Assembly (NCBI GenBank): GCA_016840825.1
Contig: JAEORN010000149.1
Location: 1 to 24,210 of the forward strand
Source: Candidatus Thorarchaeota archaeon
Lineage (GTDB): Archaea > Asgardarchaeota > Thorarchaeia > Thorarchaeales > Thorarchaeaceae
Reading direction: 5' to 3'
DNA length: 24,210 nt
The position numbers and the translations under genes are program-made. Under the pieces are notes generated by a model. That model was not told where the DNA came from, did not search any database, and was given only the letters and a program-made list of their open reading frames with translations. Below, one piece after another: positions 1 to 6,535 of this stretch; positions within the stretch are counted from its first letter, which is position 1, and every line of letters starts with the position of its first letter.

Positions 1-67
1 CAGACTAAGTCACAAAAGAGGATTCATGTTCCTTATTATTACTACGCTACTTCCTTTCGTTGTTCCA

Positions 68-85
68 GGAATACTCTGGTATTCC
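68..85. repeat. short perfect inverted repeat
   Basis: GGAATAC and GTATTCC flank a 4-base TCTG spacer, giving a 7-bp perfect hairpin. It lies in a gene-free stretch (1-364), in which I see no ORF with recognisable homology. The same stretch has two copies of GGATTCCCT (111-119 and 140-148). Function is unknown; it could be part of a transcript end or a protein-binding site. Confidence 0.35.
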
Positions 86-197
86 GTAGAATCATTTCAC
101 ACCTATAGAAGGATTCCCTTGCCAATCCCACAAATAGTTGGATTCCCTATTCTGTTTGTCACTCGAAACGGAAGATTATCTGAATGACATTTATGGC

Positions 198-225
198 CCG
201 GGTTCGAGTCCCGGCGAGCGCACCA
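198..225 (+). other. tRNA 3'-end fragment (T-arm, acceptor strand, CCA); likely attachment-site remnant
   Basis: A complete T-arm is visible: stem CCGGG at 198-202, loop TTCGAGT at 203-209, stem CCCGG at 210-214. It is followed by a 7-nt acceptor strand CGAGCGC, a discriminator A and an encoded CCA (223-225). A 5' half would have to begin GCGCTCG, and no such sequence occurs in bases 1-197. The bases just upstream do not form a credible anticodon stem. It is therefore either the 3' exon of a tRNA with a long intron starting before the window, or, more likely, a 3'-end copy left by integration at a tRNA gene. A decayed second copy is at 2154-2173. The amino acid cannot be assigned without the anticodon. 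Confidence 0.6.
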
Positions 226-304
226 CTTCATTTTCAATTTCTTTCCAATTTGTAAAGTTCTTAGTAACACCCTCTTATTAGGAAACGAGTGTCATACTGA
301 CTAA

Positions 305-331
305 AGATGTCACATTGATTTAGTGGCATCT
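305..331. promoter_or_regulatory. 9-bp inverted repeat upstream of the C39-like gene
   Basis: AGATGTCAC (305-313) and GTGGCATCT (323-331) are inverted with one mismatch around a 9-base loop. They lie about 30 bases before the peptidase gene and so could be an operator or a leader hairpin. Part of the left arm and loop (306-321) recurs as a direct repeat at 2132-2147. Confidence 0.35.
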
Positions 332-364
332 ATTTCGTAATTGAGGTGAAAGAAAATTACATGG

Positions 365-1534
365 ATGGTACATACTGGAGCAAGGTATCATACGCAAGAC
401 ACCGGATACTATTGTGGTGCTGCTGCGGCAATGATGATTCTTGCTGAAATTGGAGTTCCGTATAGTAGTTTAGATCAAGATGATTTGTACAACTCAAATC
501 ATAATAACAATGCGCAAGGCGGTTGGTACACAGACCCGTATGGTCTAAGACATACACTTGTGGATAATCGACCTTCAGGGTTTACGAACACATTTGGTGT
601 GCAAAAACCCACTTCAGAGGCTGAAGGTACAAGAAAGATTGTGTACACTTTGCATAAATACGAGGTTTCACCAGCGGTCTTGGTTTTTGGATGTGCACAT
701 TGGATTGTTGTACCAGGAGTCCAAACTGATGTGGAACCTGTTTCCGGTGCAACATATACTGTCCAGGGATTCTGGATTCACAATCCTGTCCATCAGGATA
801 ATGAGCCTCACAGTGCAACGGATGTCTGCGGATCTGGTGGTGCCAGTGGAAATGCAAATGATTACATTACCTATGCGAATTGGCAGGCTAACTACTTTAC
901 AGGTTGTAACTACGATGATTCCTCAGGCAACAAGCAGTACATTTCCGTCTGCGACCCGGACGAACCGAATCTAAAACTTCCCCTAAGAGCCGCTAGGAAA
1001 TTCCTCTTTGATGGACGAGAGCTAATTGCAAGAGAGAATGCTATCCAGATTAGTCAGGAGAGTCTGAAGACACACAATCTACTAGAAGATAAACGAGTTG
1101 CCGATATTGTTAGTAGTGGAAGACCAGGAAAGCCAATCTCTGTACTCCGTCTGGATAGGGCAAATACCTACTATTATCTGGTTCCTTGGGAACAAGAAGG
1201 ACGGGTAGCTGCGATAACGCAAGTTGATGCACGATTTGGTGAATTCCTAGGACTCCATCTTCGTGAATCGCCATTGGAGAAAGAGTTTCTTCATAGGGAA
1301 GAAGTTCTCAAATCTATTGCAAATGAGAAGATTCAACTGTCGGACATGATGGGAAGAGTCAAGCTCGATCCAGAGATTGCGTGTTTATCTCCGACTCTTG
1401 TTTGGCAGCCTTGTTGGGAGTCTTGGTCTCCTCACCTACCATTCTACCAATTTACAATTGGAGAGCATAAGCTATATGTTCGAGTGGATGGAGAGGTATT
1501 CTCAAGGCTTACTACCACTGGACGCGGTACGTAA
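365..1534 (+). CDS. C39/papain-like cysteine peptidase with C-terminal PepSY-like repeat domain
   Basis: This 389-residue protein has a papain-like peptidase domain over about residues 5-200. Visible are Gln11 (oxyanion position), the nucleophile Cys17 in a YCGAAAAMM helix, and His112 in AHWIVVPG. Asn140 in WIHNP stands where C39 relatives usually have Asp. Residues 205-389 form a second region with two alternating helix/strand repeats resembling PepSY domains; it carries YYYLVPW and WQPCWES and ends TTTGRGT. The next gene repeats this region alone. No signal peptide or membrane segment is seen. A GAGGTGA ribosome-binding site at 343-349 sits 15 bases before ATG 365 but only 6 bases before an in-frame ATT at 356, so the start may be ATT. 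The relatives I know of this fold type are mainly bacterial secreted proteins, so transfer is plausible. Its target is unknown. Confidence 0.75.
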   Translation: MVHTGARYHTQDTGYYCGAAAAMMILAEIGVPYSSLDQDDLYNSNHNNNAQGGWYTDPYGLRHTLVDNRPSGFTNTFGVQKPTSEAEGTRKIVYTLHKYEVSPAVLVFGCAHWIVVPGVQTDVEPVSGATYTVQGFWIHNPVHQDNEPHSATDVCGSGGASGNANDYITYANWQANYFTGCNYDDSSGNKQYISVCDPDEPNLKLPLRAARKFLFDGRELIARENAIQISQESLKTHNLLEDKRVADIVSSGRPGKPISVLRLDRANTYYYLVPWEQEGRVAAITQVDARFGEFLGLHLRESPLEKEFLHREEVLKSIANEKIQLSDMMGRVKLDPEIACLSPTLVWQPCWESWSPHLPFYQFTIGEHKLYVRVDGEVFSRLTTTGRGT

Positions 1535-1568
1535 CCAATGCCAAAATGAAAAAGGCGGCTATGAGTGA

Positions 1569-2063
1569 TTGGCTGAGGATTTGAAACCCATTCCTATTGA
1601 GAGAGCACTTGGTATAGCTCGCAAAGGAATACTGGAACACAACCCGTTTCTCGAAGATAGAACCAAGGAATATTCGAGATTGGGAAAGGCAGGTGATACG
1701 ATTCTAGTTGAACGGATTGATAGGGTTGAACTTGAGTCGTATTACTTGATTTCTTGGACCGTTGAGGAACTAACTGTTGCAATCGTTCAGGTGAATGCTA
1801 TTACAGGATCTTTTTTGGGTGTGTCCACGCTAGCCAATCCCGCGAAATCGCCATTCCTTTCCATTGAAGAGGCAAGAAAAAAAGCTGCTCTAGCGAATAA
1901 TAGAAGAAACTATGGTGTGCCAAGATACATTTGGCAACCTTGTCGTGAAAGCACTAATCCAACAAATCCGTTCTGTGAAGTGCCTTACGACAATGGTGTA
2001 GTATATGTCACAATGACCGGCGAAGTACTATCTGAGCTTACTCCTTTGGGTCGTGGTGGCTAG
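1569..2063 (+). CDS. stand-alone paralog of the peptidase C-terminal PepSY-like domain
   Basis: This 164-residue protein aligns along its length with residues 205-389 of the preceding gene. Shared landmarks are HN-LLED/HNPFLED, YYL followed by W, the VQVNAITGSFLG / TQVDARFGEFLG strand, WQPC (122-125 here, 347-350 there) and the terminal GRG. Two repeats are visible, about residues 9-88 and 97-160, each with a helix rich in Ala/Arg followed by strands. There is no peptidase domain, signal peptide or membrane segment. The only start is TTG directly after an in-frame stop, without a clear ribosome-binding site, so it may be a duplicated piece that has lost its N-terminal half. PepSY-like domains often restrain peptidases; an inhibitor role here is inference. 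Confidence 0.6.
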   Translation: MAEDLKPIPIERALGIARKGILEHNPFLEDRTKEYSRLGKAGDTILVERIDRVELESYYLISWTVEELTVAIVQVNAITGSFLGVSTLANPAKSPFLSIEEARKKAALANNRRNYGVPRYIWQPCRESTNPTNPFCEVPYDNGVVYVTMTGEVLSELTPLGRGG

Positions 2064-2131
2064 ATATGCATTAGGTCCAGAGGTATTATGTAATCCCCAG
2101 AGATATAGGATACATCTGGAGAACTGCAAAG

Positions 2132-2147
2132 GATGCCACATTAATCT
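2132..2147. repeat. direct-repeat copy of 306-321
   Basis: GATGCCACATTAATCT here matches GATGTCACATTGATTT at 306-321 at 13 of 16 positions, all differences being transitions. The two copies lie on either side of the peptidase and paralog pair. Confidence 0.35.
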
Positions 2148-2153
2148 CAAAGG

Positions 2154-2173
2154 TCGAGTTTCAGCGAGCGCAC
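2154..2173 (+). other. decayed second copy of the tRNA 3'-end sequence
   Basis: TCGAGT, four bases, then GCGAGCGCAC repeats the block at 204-223 with 17 of 20 identical bases and no gaps. The three differences are all C-to-T or G-to-A and break the T-stem, and the CCA is lost. It sits between the end of the paralog gene and the convergent aminotransferase. With the better copy at 198-225 it brackets a cassette of about 1.95 kb. Confidence 0.5.
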
Positions 2174-2204
2174 AGCCTCTCAAGGCAACGGAATACTTAG
2201 ATCT

Positions 2205-3512
2205 CTAGGTCTTGGTCATCCTATCAACTGCGTTTGCTATACCAATCAGAGTTTTCTCGATGTCTTCGCTTGTATGCATGAAGGAAAGTGCTCCAAGCCC
2301 ATGATATCCGAAGATCCCTTCTTGCATGAGGAACCCTTGAAAGATGTCTTGCTGCCTGTGGTTGAATAAGCGCCCTAGATGCCCGGGGGTTATTATTGGA
2401 AAGTTGGGCGTAGTTGTCAGACAACTAACGAAGTTGATCGAACCAAAGCCAGTCCCAATCATCTTTGCCTTTCTGTTCGCGAGCATCTCGTTCAGGCGTT
2501 TCCTAAAGGAATCACCCATCTTGTTCAATCGCAGATACTCGTCTTTCTTGGTTCGTAGTTCATCAAGGACTGCTAGACCAGCGACCATTGTGAGCGGGTG
2601 GCTTGAGAAGGTTCCTCCTCCAACCCATCGCCCGCCTTTGACTCCTGGTACTGCTAGTGCCATGACGTCTTCTCGACCACCATAGACACCAAGGGGCATA
2701 CCTCCAGCTGCGGCTTTTCCGAGTGTCAAGAGATCTGGCTTTACTCCAAACACCTTGTCCCCTGCGGAGCCATAGTGCAAACGAAAACCTGTGATGATTT
2801 CATCAAAGATGAGCAGGATGTCCCTAGATTCTGTTTCCTCGCGCAGATACGATAGAAAATCGTCCAAAGGAGGTATACCACCACCTGCACCGATAACTGG
2901 CTCAACGATAATTGCTGCAAGATCCTTTCCATGCGCTTTGAGCATCGCATCGAGGCTACCCCGGTCGTTATAGTCGAAAGATACACCATCAAAGAAAGGA
3001 TCATCGATGAAGGGAGGGCTGACATGGTATGAAAGAGCGTCGTTTCCTCCATGCCACCCACCCAATGACTTTCCAATGAGCTGTTTCCCAGTGAAAAGTC
3101 TTGCCAATCTACTCACATACATAGTAGACTCGCTGCCTGTAGCCGTGAAGCGCATCCTCTCTAGTACTGGGATTGCTTCCTTCAACTTCTCGCCATAGAG
3201 GACCTCAGGCTCGTTGCATGCTCCGAAGTGAATACCAAGGTCAAGCTGGTTTCGTAATGCCTGAGTGACTTTTGGGTGATCATGTCCAAGAATCTGTGAA
3301 TAATGGGTCATCCACCAGTCGATGTATTCATTCCCATCTACATCCCAAATCTTGCCACCTTTGCCATGCGAGATGTAAGGAGGGTATGAACCGCAGGTGG
3401 GCATTCCAAAGGTGCGTATATTATGACTTACTCCTTTTGGAAAGAGCTTTATTGCTCTCTTCCATAGACTCTCTGATTTCTTGGTTCGGGAATTGTAATC
3501 TTCGAGCATCAT
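2205..3512 (-). CDS. class III PLP aminotransferase (glutamate-1-semialdehyde aminomutase-like)
   Basis: A 435-residue fold-type I PLP enzyme of the class III (HemL-like) family. Landmarks are TGSEST at 125-130 for the cofactor phosphate, GGWHGG at 151-156, the ring-nitrogen Asp237 in FDEIITGFR, Lys266 in LTLGKAAAGG as the Schiff-base lysine, and GGGTFSSHP near 298-305. The length is normal for the family. The ATG start has an AGGAG site with a 6-base spacer. It lies 21 bases downstream of the diaminopentanoate-dehydrogenase-like gene on the same strand, so the two are probably co-transcribed. No other haem genes are near, which argues against a role in 5-aminolevulinate synthesis and for amino-acid metabolism with its partner. 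The substrate is not determinable from sequence. Confidence 0.85.
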   Translation of the reverse strand: MMLEDYNSRTKKSESLWKRAIKLFPKGVSHNIRTFGMPTCGSYPPYISHGKGGKIWDVDGNEYIDWWMTHYSQILGHDHPKVTQALRNQLDLGIHFGACNEPEVLYGEKLKEAIPVLERMRFTATGSESTMYVSRLARLFTGKQLIGKSLGGWHGGNDALSYHVSPPFIDDPFFDGVSFDYNDRGSLDAMLKAHGKDLAAIIVEPVIGAGGGIPPLDDFLSYLREETESRDILLIFDEIITGFRLHYGSAGDKVFGVKPDLLTLGKAAAGGMPLGVYGGREDVMALAVPGVKGGRWVGGGTFSSHPLTMVAGLAVLDELRTKKDEYLRLNKMGDSFRKRLNEMLANRKAKMIGTGFGSINFVSCLTTTPNFPIITPGHLGRLFNHRQQDIFQGFLMQEGIFGYHGLGALSFMHTSEDIEKTLIGIANAVDRMTKT

Positions 3513-3533
3513 CTATAACTCCTATATCTATCA

Positions 3534-4571
3534 CTAGACACTCCTTTTCCAGTATCTCATTGTATTGCGAGGTACAGGAATGTCAATCATTGTCTTTAAG
3601 CCAGGTGTCATTGAAACCACTAGTGGAATCAAATTAATGAGCATACCAATGGTACCATAATCTCCCTGTACACCGCCTTCGATCCTCTGGTGTATTCGCG
3701 GATGACCCTCGATAATGATCTCATCATATTGAGGAGTTGCTTCGGCATAGGCTAAGAAATCAAGAAGAACAATCTGCTCTCCATTCCGTTTGCCAATCCC
3801 TGTACTCTTCAATCCAAGAACATCACCTTTGTGTATAGTAGCAAAGGAGTTTGTGATTTTCGCCTCAGCTATCACGGGTTCTGGAGGCATCTCGATTACC
3901 TCGTCTAAATTCAGATTCAATGCACGTTCAATCATTTGAATTGACTCAACGAGACCCACATGACCTGTGATATGACCCTCATCTATGTTCCTTCTGAATT
4001 CTTCTTGACTCATACTAGTTCCAATCTTCTTTTGGAATGAATGACGACGATGACTTGAATTCATATGACGAGTGATATGTATGCTATCGACGCTTTGACA
4101 TGGAGCTGTTAGAACGATTGGCAAAAGATCCATCAGGTAGCCAGGGTTGATTCCAGTGCCAAGAACAGTCTTACCAGTTTCCATTGCGATTCTGTTAAGT
4201 TCAGAAGATAACTCTGGATGCGTCCTATAGGGAAACGACAGCTGTTCGCAAATAGATAGGACGTCCATTCCATGGCGTAAGCAGGTTTCGATTGTAGGAA
4301 GGACTACTTCAAGTGATGAAGAGGTGGCAACAATTGCGACATCTGCAGGGTTATCCTTCAACAAGTCGAGAGGTATTTGCAAGTTCTCCTGAATAGAAAT
4401 CGGGGTTTCCATATTTTTTGAGAGCAGCTCTCTCAATGATTTGTTTGCTAATTCTGGATTTGCATCAACAACTCCCAATAGCTTGAGATTGTCCCTTTTG
4501 AGAATCGATTCTGAGATGTGACGGCCTAGGGATCCAAATCCAATTTGCAATACTCCAAATGGTTCGGACAT
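3534..4571 (-). CDS. 2,4-diaminopentanoate dehydrogenase-like / dihydrodipicolinate reductase-fold oxidoreductase
   Basis: This 345-residue protein begins with a Rossmann fold (IGFGSLGRHI, residues 10-19 from this start), followed by a DapB-like strand pattern (VDANPE). The mid-region motif GTGINPGYLMDLLP and the segment with HMNSSHRR and FQKKIGTSMS are typical of the Ord-type NAD(P)-dependent 2,4-diaminopentanoate dehydrogenases of ornithine fermentation. It is too long and too divergent for a true DapB. A TTG at 4592 is in frame upstream. I prefer ATG 4571 because a TATATAT box centred near 4599 lies about 27 bases upstream, giving a leaderless start. It probably heads an operon with the class III aminotransferase, suggesting joint work on a diamino or amino-keto acid. 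The exact substrate is inference. Confidence 0.75.
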   Translation of the reverse strand: MSEPFGVLQIGFGSLGRHISESILKRDNLKLLGVVDANPELANKSLRELLSKNMETPISIQENLQIPLDLLKDNPADVAIVATSSSLEVVLPTIETCLRHGMDVLSICEQLSFPYRTHPELSSELNRIAMETGKTVLGTGINPGYLMDLLPIVLTAPCQSVDSIHITRHMNSSHRRHSFQKKIGTSMSQEEFRRNIDEGHITGHVGLVESIQMIERALNLNLDEVIEMPPEPVIAEAKITNSFATIHKGDVLGLKSTGIGKRNGEQIVLLDFLAYAEATPQYDEIIIEGHPRIHQRIEGGVQGDYGTIGMLINLIPLVVSMTPGLKTMIDIPVPRNTMRYWKRSV

Positions 4572-4593
4572 GCTTCTGAGATAACAACTCAAT

Positions 4594-4603
4594 CATATAT
4601 AGC
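4594..4603 (-). promoter_or_regulatory. TATA box for the dehydrogenase/aminotransferase pair
   Basis: Read on the minus strand, CTATATATGA is centred about 27 bases before ATG 4571. This fits an archaeal TATA box for a leaderless transcript. No strong purine-rich BRE is evident. Confidence 0.5.
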
Positions 4604-4650
4604 ATATCCTCAATATGAAAAAAACTGGCGGAGTGACGCACTTAACATGT

Positions 4651-5745
4651 TCAATACTTTCTTCTTCCATCCTGAATTATTCTGTAAAGCTCACCGAGAT
4701 TATTTGGAGGTATATGAGTTTCTTCTCGTGATTTTAGTGAAACAGCTCCTTCAGGACAGTTCGCTGTGCAGATGCCACAACCGATACAACGATTCAGATC
4801 AATGACTACTGAACCAGAACCATGTGAGATAGCATCCATCTGGCATCGCTCAACACAGATACCACATTCTGTGCAAAGAGATGGGTCCAGTTCTGCATAG
4901 TAGTTCGATGTCAGTGCCATGGCAGGATGAGGAGTTGCCTTTGCACCTCCGAGAATACCACAGCAGCACCCACAACAGCTGCACAGGAATTCAAGGACAG
5001 CTGTGTTCGAAGGTTGGAGAACAAGCCCCTCTCGTTGATTCTCTGCAAGGATTGCCATGAATTCATCTTTGGTGATTTCTCTACCTAGGCCTTGCTCTGC
5101 AATTATTGCTGCGAATTTCCCTCCACCAAGGCAGGTTTCAGAACGATTTGTGGCCTTACAGGGGGGTCCAATTATATCACGTCCTTGGCGACAGGAGCAG
5201 TTCATTACTGAAAATGGGCCTTCACTAGATTCTACAAGAGCGCGAATTTCATCGTAACTCCCGACTAGGTGTTCAGGAGTTAGGCTCTTCTCAATGGGAA
5301 TGACTCGTAGCTGACGTATTACCGTACTCGCAAATGCTTGTGAAAATGCCTCGCGATTATACTGGCCAGCCAGAGCCAAGAATTCCTTTGAAATCCTATT
5401 GACCTGCATCTCAACGATCCCGACCAGCCATTGGGTACTATTGTAGTATCTGTTTCCAGATTCCTTCCTGGAGATGATCAATCCTTTTTTGGCCATGCCA
5501 TCTAGGATACTCACAAGTTCTTCTTTACTATCGACCTCTGACTTTACTCGCTCGTATATGCTTTCAAGCGGCTCACTTGGATAGACAGAATATTGTAGTT
5601 TTGTCGCAATCCAAGCTTCTTGAGGAGTGAATAGATATTGCAACAGCTGTATTTCGATTCCAGATTCTGTTGGAGGAAACCCTACTGGAGCCTTGTCAAG
5701 ATGTTGCTGTAAGGCGCGATAGACTTCTTCCTCTCCTACTTTCAT
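4651..5745 (-). CDS. multi-cluster 4Fe-4S ferredoxin-domain protein with winged-helix-like N-terminus
   Basis: A 364-residue probably cytosolic electron-transfer protein. Residues 1-110 look like a winged-helix fold (an LLQYLFTPQEAWIATKL helix pair, then a charged helix and KKGLIISRKESGNRYY as the wing). A middle region has Cys183, Cys185, Cys196 and Cys205, then an unusual Cys-rich run CSCCGCCCG at 255-263. The C-terminus holds two classical 4Fe-4S motifs, CTECGICVERC (291-301) and CIGCGICTANCP (320-331). Similar proteins occur in anaerobic archaea and deltaproteobacteria without a proven reaction. ATG 5745 has an ACTATAGG box about 24 bases upstream, so a leaderless transcript is likely. 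The flavoprotein gene upstream on the same strand is a possible redox partner. Confidence 0.75.
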   Translation of the reverse strand: MKVGEEEVYRALQQHLDKAPVGFPPTESGIEIQLLQYLFTPQEAWIATKLQYSVYPSEPLESIYERVKSEVDSKEELVSILDGMAKKGLIISRKESGNRYYNSTQWLVGIVEMQVNRISKEFLALAGQYNREAFSQAFASTVIRQLRVIPIEKSLTPEHLVGSYDEIRALVESSEGPFSVMNCSCRQGRDIIGPPCKATNRSETCLGGGKFAAIIAEQGLGREITKDEFMAILAENQREGLVLQPSNTAVLEFLCSCCGCCCGILGGAKATPHPAMALTSNYYAELDPSLCTECGICVERCQMDAISHGSGSVVIDLNRCIGCGICTANCPEGAVSLKSREETHIPPNNLGELYRIIQDGRRKY

Positions 5746-5764
5746 TTCAATTTACCAAACGAAA

Positions 5765-5772
5765 CCTATAGT
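5765..5772 (-). promoter_or_regulatory. TATA box for the ferredoxin-domain gene
   Basis: ACTATAGG on the minus strand lies about 24 bases upstream of ATG 5745, the right distance for a leaderless archaeal transcript. Confidence 0.4.
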
Positions 5773-5836
5773 TACAGATTGATTTGAATCTTCTGCAAAG
5801 AAGAATGATTCATGCTTCAATATGATCAATCGAACT

Positions 5837-6400
5837 CTAGTAGGATCTACCAAGCCTTCGACCTAACTCAAAAGCCTCATCTAGTTTCTCCTGATTCTCA
5901 GTTACTGGAATGTCGTCGATTGTTGGGTCATCTGACCTTGAGCAGTATATCAGAGGTGTGAACTCTCCACCGAAAAATGGGCATATCCTTTCAAAGAAAG
6001 CAACCATGGTCTCATAATGATGCCAGTAGGTAAAGATACCGATGAACTTCTTTCCCGCCCACCATTCGCTAGGTCCAACGCAAAGAGCTTCCATTCTATC
6101 GAGTACAATCTTCAATTGGGCGGTCATATACCCCCAGAACATAGGAGTTGCAAAGACAACAATTTCAGATTCCTTGAAAGCATTGTAAATCTGATTCATA
6201 TCATCTTCAATTGCACACTTGTGCCCTTCTGCATCTCGACATGTCATACACATCTGGCATGTTCCAATATTCATCTCATTCGGGTAGAAATCGACAATAT
6301 CCTCTTGACCAGTACTTCGTAGTCCATTTGCGAAATAGAAAGCTAGTGTATCTGAGTTTCCGTTACGCCTGGGGCTACCATGAAGGATCATCGCTTTCAT
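5837..6400 (-). CDS. iron-sulfur flavoprotein / NAD(P)H-dependent FMN reductase family
   Basis: A flavodoxin-fold protein of 187 residues from ATG 6400. It has the FMN-phosphate loop GSPRRNGNSDTL (residues 8-19), then CQMCMTC and a further Cys (Cys48, 51, 54 and 62: CX2CX2CX7C). This is the compact cysteine motif of archaeal iron-sulfur flavoproteins that binds a 4Fe-4S cluster. PMFWGYMTAQLKIVLDR (86-102) is the second flavin-site segment. Such proteins take electrons from ferredoxin and reduce oxygen species or quinone-like acceptors. An upstream in-frame TTG at 6421 exists, but the AATAAAT box near 6427 lies 27 bases before ATG 6400, so ATG is preferred and the mRNA is probably leaderless. 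It lies 91 bases from the ferredoxin-domain gene. Confidence 0.8.
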   Translation of the reverse strand: MKAMILHGSPRRNGNSDTLAFYFANGLRSTGQEDIVDFYPNEMNIGTCQMCMTCRDAEGHKCAIEDDMNQIYNAFKESEIVVFATPMFWGYMTAQLKIVLDRMEALCVGPSEWWAGKKFIGIFTYWHHYETMVAFFERICPFFGGEFTPLIYCSRSDDPTIDDIPVTENQEKLDEAFELGRRLGRSY

Positions 6401-6418
6401 GGAGTAAGAATTCCTGCC

Positions 6419-6447
6419 CAAGCATTTATTGCTTGATTTTCAAGCAA
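6419..6447. promoter_or_regulatory. TATA region with three alternating CAAGCA/TGCTTG half-sites (candidate operator)
   Basis: CAAGCA (6419-6424), TTGCTTG (6429-6435) and CAAGCAA (6441-6447) form two nested perfect inverted repeats with 5-base spacers. The minus-strand TATA box AATAAAT lies in the first spacer. A repressor bound here would block TBP, so redox or ligand control of the flavoprotein gene is plausible. It also lies in the divergent region before the SRPBCC gene. Confidence 0.5.
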
Positions 6448-6535
6448 TGCCAGAGATGATTACAGCAATCAGATTCTTGAAAATCTTAACTTACTTTGAG
6501 AAACAGGTTGCTGGTTCCGAGTATACTGAACCAAG

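Noticed and set aside
111..148. GGATTCCCT repeats as a CRISPR-like array
   Set aside because: There are only two short copies 20 bases apart. No regular array of repeats and spacers exists anywhere in the window.
1..225. A complete intron-containing tRNA gene ending at 225
   Set aside because: No 5' half (GCGCTCG...) and no credible anticodon stem are visible in the window. Only the 3' end can be supported.
361..444. ATG 361 as start of the peptidase gene
   Set aside because: It is nearer the GAGGTGA site than ATG 365, but its frame ends after 27 codons and does not encode the peptidase sequence.
365..2063. One long gene split by a frameshift
   Set aside because: The first protein ends with the same GRG tail as the second, and the second repeats its C-terminal domain, so this is a tandem paralog and not a broken single gene.
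2205..3512. Calling the aminotransferase a true HemL
   Set aside because: The catalytic core fits class III in general, but no haem pathway genes are near and its partner is a diamino-acid-type dehydrogenase.
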